A stretch of DNA of 64,000 bases from Verrucomicrobiota bacterium (GTDB lineage Bacteria > Verrucomicrobiota > Verrucomicrobiia > Chthoniobacterales > Chthoniobacteraceae): assembly GCA_009885995.1 (NCBI GenBank), contig VFJQ01000014.1, forward strand, positions 62,001 through 126,000, written 5' to 3'. Shown here piece after piece: positions 62,021 to 64,000 of the stretch (position 1 is the stretch's first letter; each line of letters starts with the position of its first letter). The notes below the pieces were generated by a model. That model saw only the letters and a list, made by a program, of their open reading frames with translations, was not told the origin of the DNA and searched no databases. A program made the translations under genes and the position numbers.

Positions 62021-64000
62021 TCAGTCCGGCTGCACCGTCACGCTGCCGCTCAGCGTGGGTCCGAAGAACTGACCGAGCGCGTTGTTGGATTTCTGTAGGA
62101 AGACTCCCTTGAACGCCGTCTTGCTCCCACCCGTCGGCGTGAAGTTGCCCGTGAACTTGCCCGTCTTGCTGGCGCCCGCGAGCGTGAGCGGCACAGGCGT
62201 GGTGGCGCTGAACTTGTTCGTCGTGGCCAGCGGACCGGTGAAGGCGAGCGGCGCGGCGAGATTGCCTCCAACCAGCGCGATTTCGGTCGCTCCGCTGTTC
62301 GCATCGAAGGCTGCATCGATGCGGGTATTCGCGCCCGGGACGGCGTAGAAGGACGCGACCAGATCGAGATCCGCGTTGACGCCGCTGAGGCCGAAGAACT
62401 TCTGGTTCGGCAAATTCGCGGGCTTGAACCACTTGATCGAACCGTCGGCGTCGGTCTGCGCCTGGTTGCGGAAACTCACCACGCCAGCGAGCGAGCCCTG
62501 CCCCTTGTAGAGCAGCGAATAGAACTGCACCTGACCGCTCTCCGCGATGAAGCCGGTGGCGGAAAACGCCGTCGAGTCAGCCAGCTGGCCGCCCTTGAGC
62601 GTGAACGTGCCGTTCGACTTCACCGTCAGCGTCGCCGTGCCGATGCCCTGCGGGATACCCGCCGCCGCACTCGTCGGCCGCAGCGCGAGCGTGAACGGCC
62701 CCGGCTGTGCATAGAGTCGCGTCCTGCCGTCGTAGAACGACGCCTCGCCCGCGAAGGTCGAGTCGAACGTGCCGTCATACACGTGGCCCGTGATCGCCTT
62801 GCCGCCCGCGCCGATCTGGATCGAGGCGGAAACCGGCGATGCGCCGCTGCGAGGCAGCGTGACGATGGCGTTGCCGAAGGGATCGAACGCGCCTTTGAAG
62901 CGTAGCACCTTGCCGCCCAGCGTGAGCTTGCCGCTGAAGGCTCCGGTCGCGCTCTCGATCATCGTGAGCAGGCCCGATTCGGCATGCACGCCGCCGGGGT
63001 TCACCAGTGCGGCGAAGGTCACGGCGTTCGGAGCAAACGGATCGTTGCTCGTCAGCGCCACGAGCGCGGTCGCAGCGCCGATCGTCGCACCTACGGACGG
63101 CACGCTCAGCGTCACGCTGAAGCTCTCGCCGAGCTCAAAGGCCGTGTCGTTGGTCACCGGCACGGTGATCGGCTTCGACGTTTCGCCGATGGCGAAGTTC
63201 AGCGTCCCGGACGTGGCAGTGTAGTCCTGCCCCGCCACCGCAGTGCCGTTGCTCGTCGCGTAGTTCACGCTCGCCGCGCCGACACCGCCGCCGGTGCGGG
63301 ACACGGTGAGCATCACGCTCGTCGCGGCCTCGCCGACGGAATAGCTCGTCGGGCTGAAGTTGAACTCGCTGGCGGTGTCTTCGCTCGAAAGCCCGACGAC
63401 CGCGGTCGCGGTGCCGATCGTTGCGCCGTTCGTCGCGCCGCTCAGCGTCACGTTGAAGGCTTCGCCGGCCTCGACAGCCGTGTCGTCGAGCACCGTCACG
63501 GTGATCGTTTTCGAGGTATCGCCGTTGGCGAAGTTCAGCGTGCCGGACGTGGTCGTGTAGTCCTGCCCCGCGAGCGCGGTTCCGCTGCTCGTCGCGTAGT
63601 TCACACTGACCGCGCCATCGATCCCGCCGCCACGGGCCACGGTGAGCACCACGGTCCCGGCAGTTTCGCTGACGGAATAGCCAGGCGGGTTGAAGGTGAA
63701 CTCGCCCGGAGCGACCAGATTCCAGCTTAGCGTGACATCGCCCTGGCCTCCGGCGGACACACTATCCACCGCGATGCGATAGGCCGCGCCAGCCACAGCC
63801 GAGAAGCTGATCGAGCTACCGTCGCCGAAATCGCTATCCGAATCCAGCGCCGTGAGCGCGTTCACACTCGCCCCAGAATAGGCAGCAAGGGCGGTGGAAA
63901 TGCTGCTGCCGGCGGTCTCAAACGTCACGATGCCGCCCGTGGGCGCCGTCCAGCGGAACCAGATCGAGTTCCCATTTCCGTCGCCGGCGTGATCGGGTTC
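62021..64000 (-). CDS. Calx-beta domain surface protein, 5' end outside window
   Basis: The minus-strand frame is open from the window edge to TGA at 62021, giving 659 residues of the C-terminal part. The edge shows EPDHAGDGNGNSIWFRW, a HAG-type extracellular repeat, and then its VTFETAGSSISTALAAYSG end. Two Calx-beta repeats follow (TFNPPGYSVSETAGTVVLTV and FSPTSYSVGEAATSVMLTV), each with SVNYATS, GQDYT, SGTLNF and GE-type calcium-loop acids. After these comes a roughly 330-residue beta-rich C-terminal region with repeated GxFxGxL units (SGKLTLGG, GKFTGNFTPTGG), ending NNALGQFFGPTLSGSV. It is a secreted or surface-attached protein, possibly adhesive. I see no catalytic motif. Confidence 0.8.
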   Translation of the reverse strand, partial: EPDHAGDGNGNSIWFRWTAPTGGIVTFETAGSSISTALAAYSGASVNALTALDSDSDFGDGSSISFSAVAGAAYRIAVDSVSAGGQGDVTLSWNLVAPGEFTFNPPGYSVSETAGTVVLTVARGGGIDGAVSVNYATSSGTALAGQDYTTTSGTLNFANGDTSKTITVTVLDDTAVEAGEAFNVTLSGATNGATIGTATAVVGLSSEDTASEFNFSPTSYSVGEAATSVMLTVSRTGGGVGAASVNYATSNGTAVAGQDYTATSGTLNFAIGETSKPITVPVTNDTAFELGESFSVTLSVPSVGATIGAATALVALTSNDPFAPNAVTFAALVNPGGVHAESGLLTMIESATGAFSGKLTLGGKVLRFKGAFDPFGNAIVTLPRSGASPVSASIQIGAGGKAITGHVYDGTFDSTFAGEASFYDGRTRLYAQPGPFTLALRPTSAAAGIPQGIGTATLTVKSNGTFTLKGGQLADSTAFSATGFIAESGQVQFYSLLYKGQGSLAGVVSFRNQAQTDADGSIKWFKPANLPNQKFFGLSGVNADLDLVASFYAVPGANTRIDAAFDANSGATEIALVGGNLAAPLAFTGPLATTNKFSATTPVPLTLAGASKTGKFTGNFTPTGGSKTAFKGVFLQKSNNALGQFFGPTLSGSVTVQPD

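Overview
The window is a GC-rich bacterial chromosome segment. It most likely comes from Verrucomicrobiota, or less likely from a related Planctomycetes-Verrucomicrobia lineage. The clues are the density of exported family S1 sulfatases, a 2,274-residue surface protein with autotransporter-type beta-strand repeats, Calx-beta and HAG-type extracellular repeats, Tat-exported Gfo/Idh oxidoreductases, and frequent 4-bp ATGA gene overlaps. No rRNA, tRNA, CRISPR array or classical transposase is visible.

Layout. 1-551: the 5' part of a DapA-family aldolase (minus strand), divergent from a DMT/EamA transporter (657-1580), with a perfect 9-bp inverted repeat between them. 1591-19534: a tightly packed plus-strand run with sulfatases, an SGNH-like protein, an esterase, a beta-helix protein, a GNAT acetyltransferase, a signal-peptide-bearing polysaccharide pyruvyl transferase, one frameshifted sulfatase, two gene remnants flanking a small NlpC/P60-like plus BPL_N-like pair, and a Gfo/Idh/MocA oxidoreductase. 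19506-24352: a compact minus-strand five-gene operon encoding an NrtR-like Nudix regulator, an ADP-ribosylglycohydrolase, a radical SAM enzyme, a PLP aminotransferase and a methyltransferase. I consider it the best candidate for an undescribed pathway. 24469-50204: more sulfatases (15 in the window in total), two alpha/beta hydrolases, an exported double RidA-like protein, a methyltransferase, a lipoprotein of unknown activity, and a giant PA14/heparinase-like/LamG/beta-repeat protein. 50225-58779: a complete Wadjet system (jetABCD) directly downstream of recQ. 58889-61757: a PQQ-type beta-propeller protein, a 3-hydroxyisobutyrate dehydrogenase-family enzyme and a DUF5069-like protein. 62021-64000: the C-terminal part of a Calx-beta surface protein, running off the window.

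How the genes may work together (inference). The exported sulfatases, the heparinase-like giant protein, the beta-helix protein, the esterases and the alpha-toroid-like lipoprotein look like a catabolic locus for a heavily sulfated, uronate-containing or acylated polysaccharide. Cargo-independent DNA features are also present. A 60-bp twin-hairpin element sits in frame inside one sulfatase, and a diverged relative lies in an intergenic region. A 26-bp element sits just after the signal peptide in two sulfatases but is read in different frames. A perfect 55-bp direct repeat brackets one sulfatase gene. Defence (Wadjet) and the NAD/ADP-ribose-linked operon are embedded in or adjacent to this catabolic island.

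All functional calls come from reading motifs and gene order. No database search or structure prediction was run.
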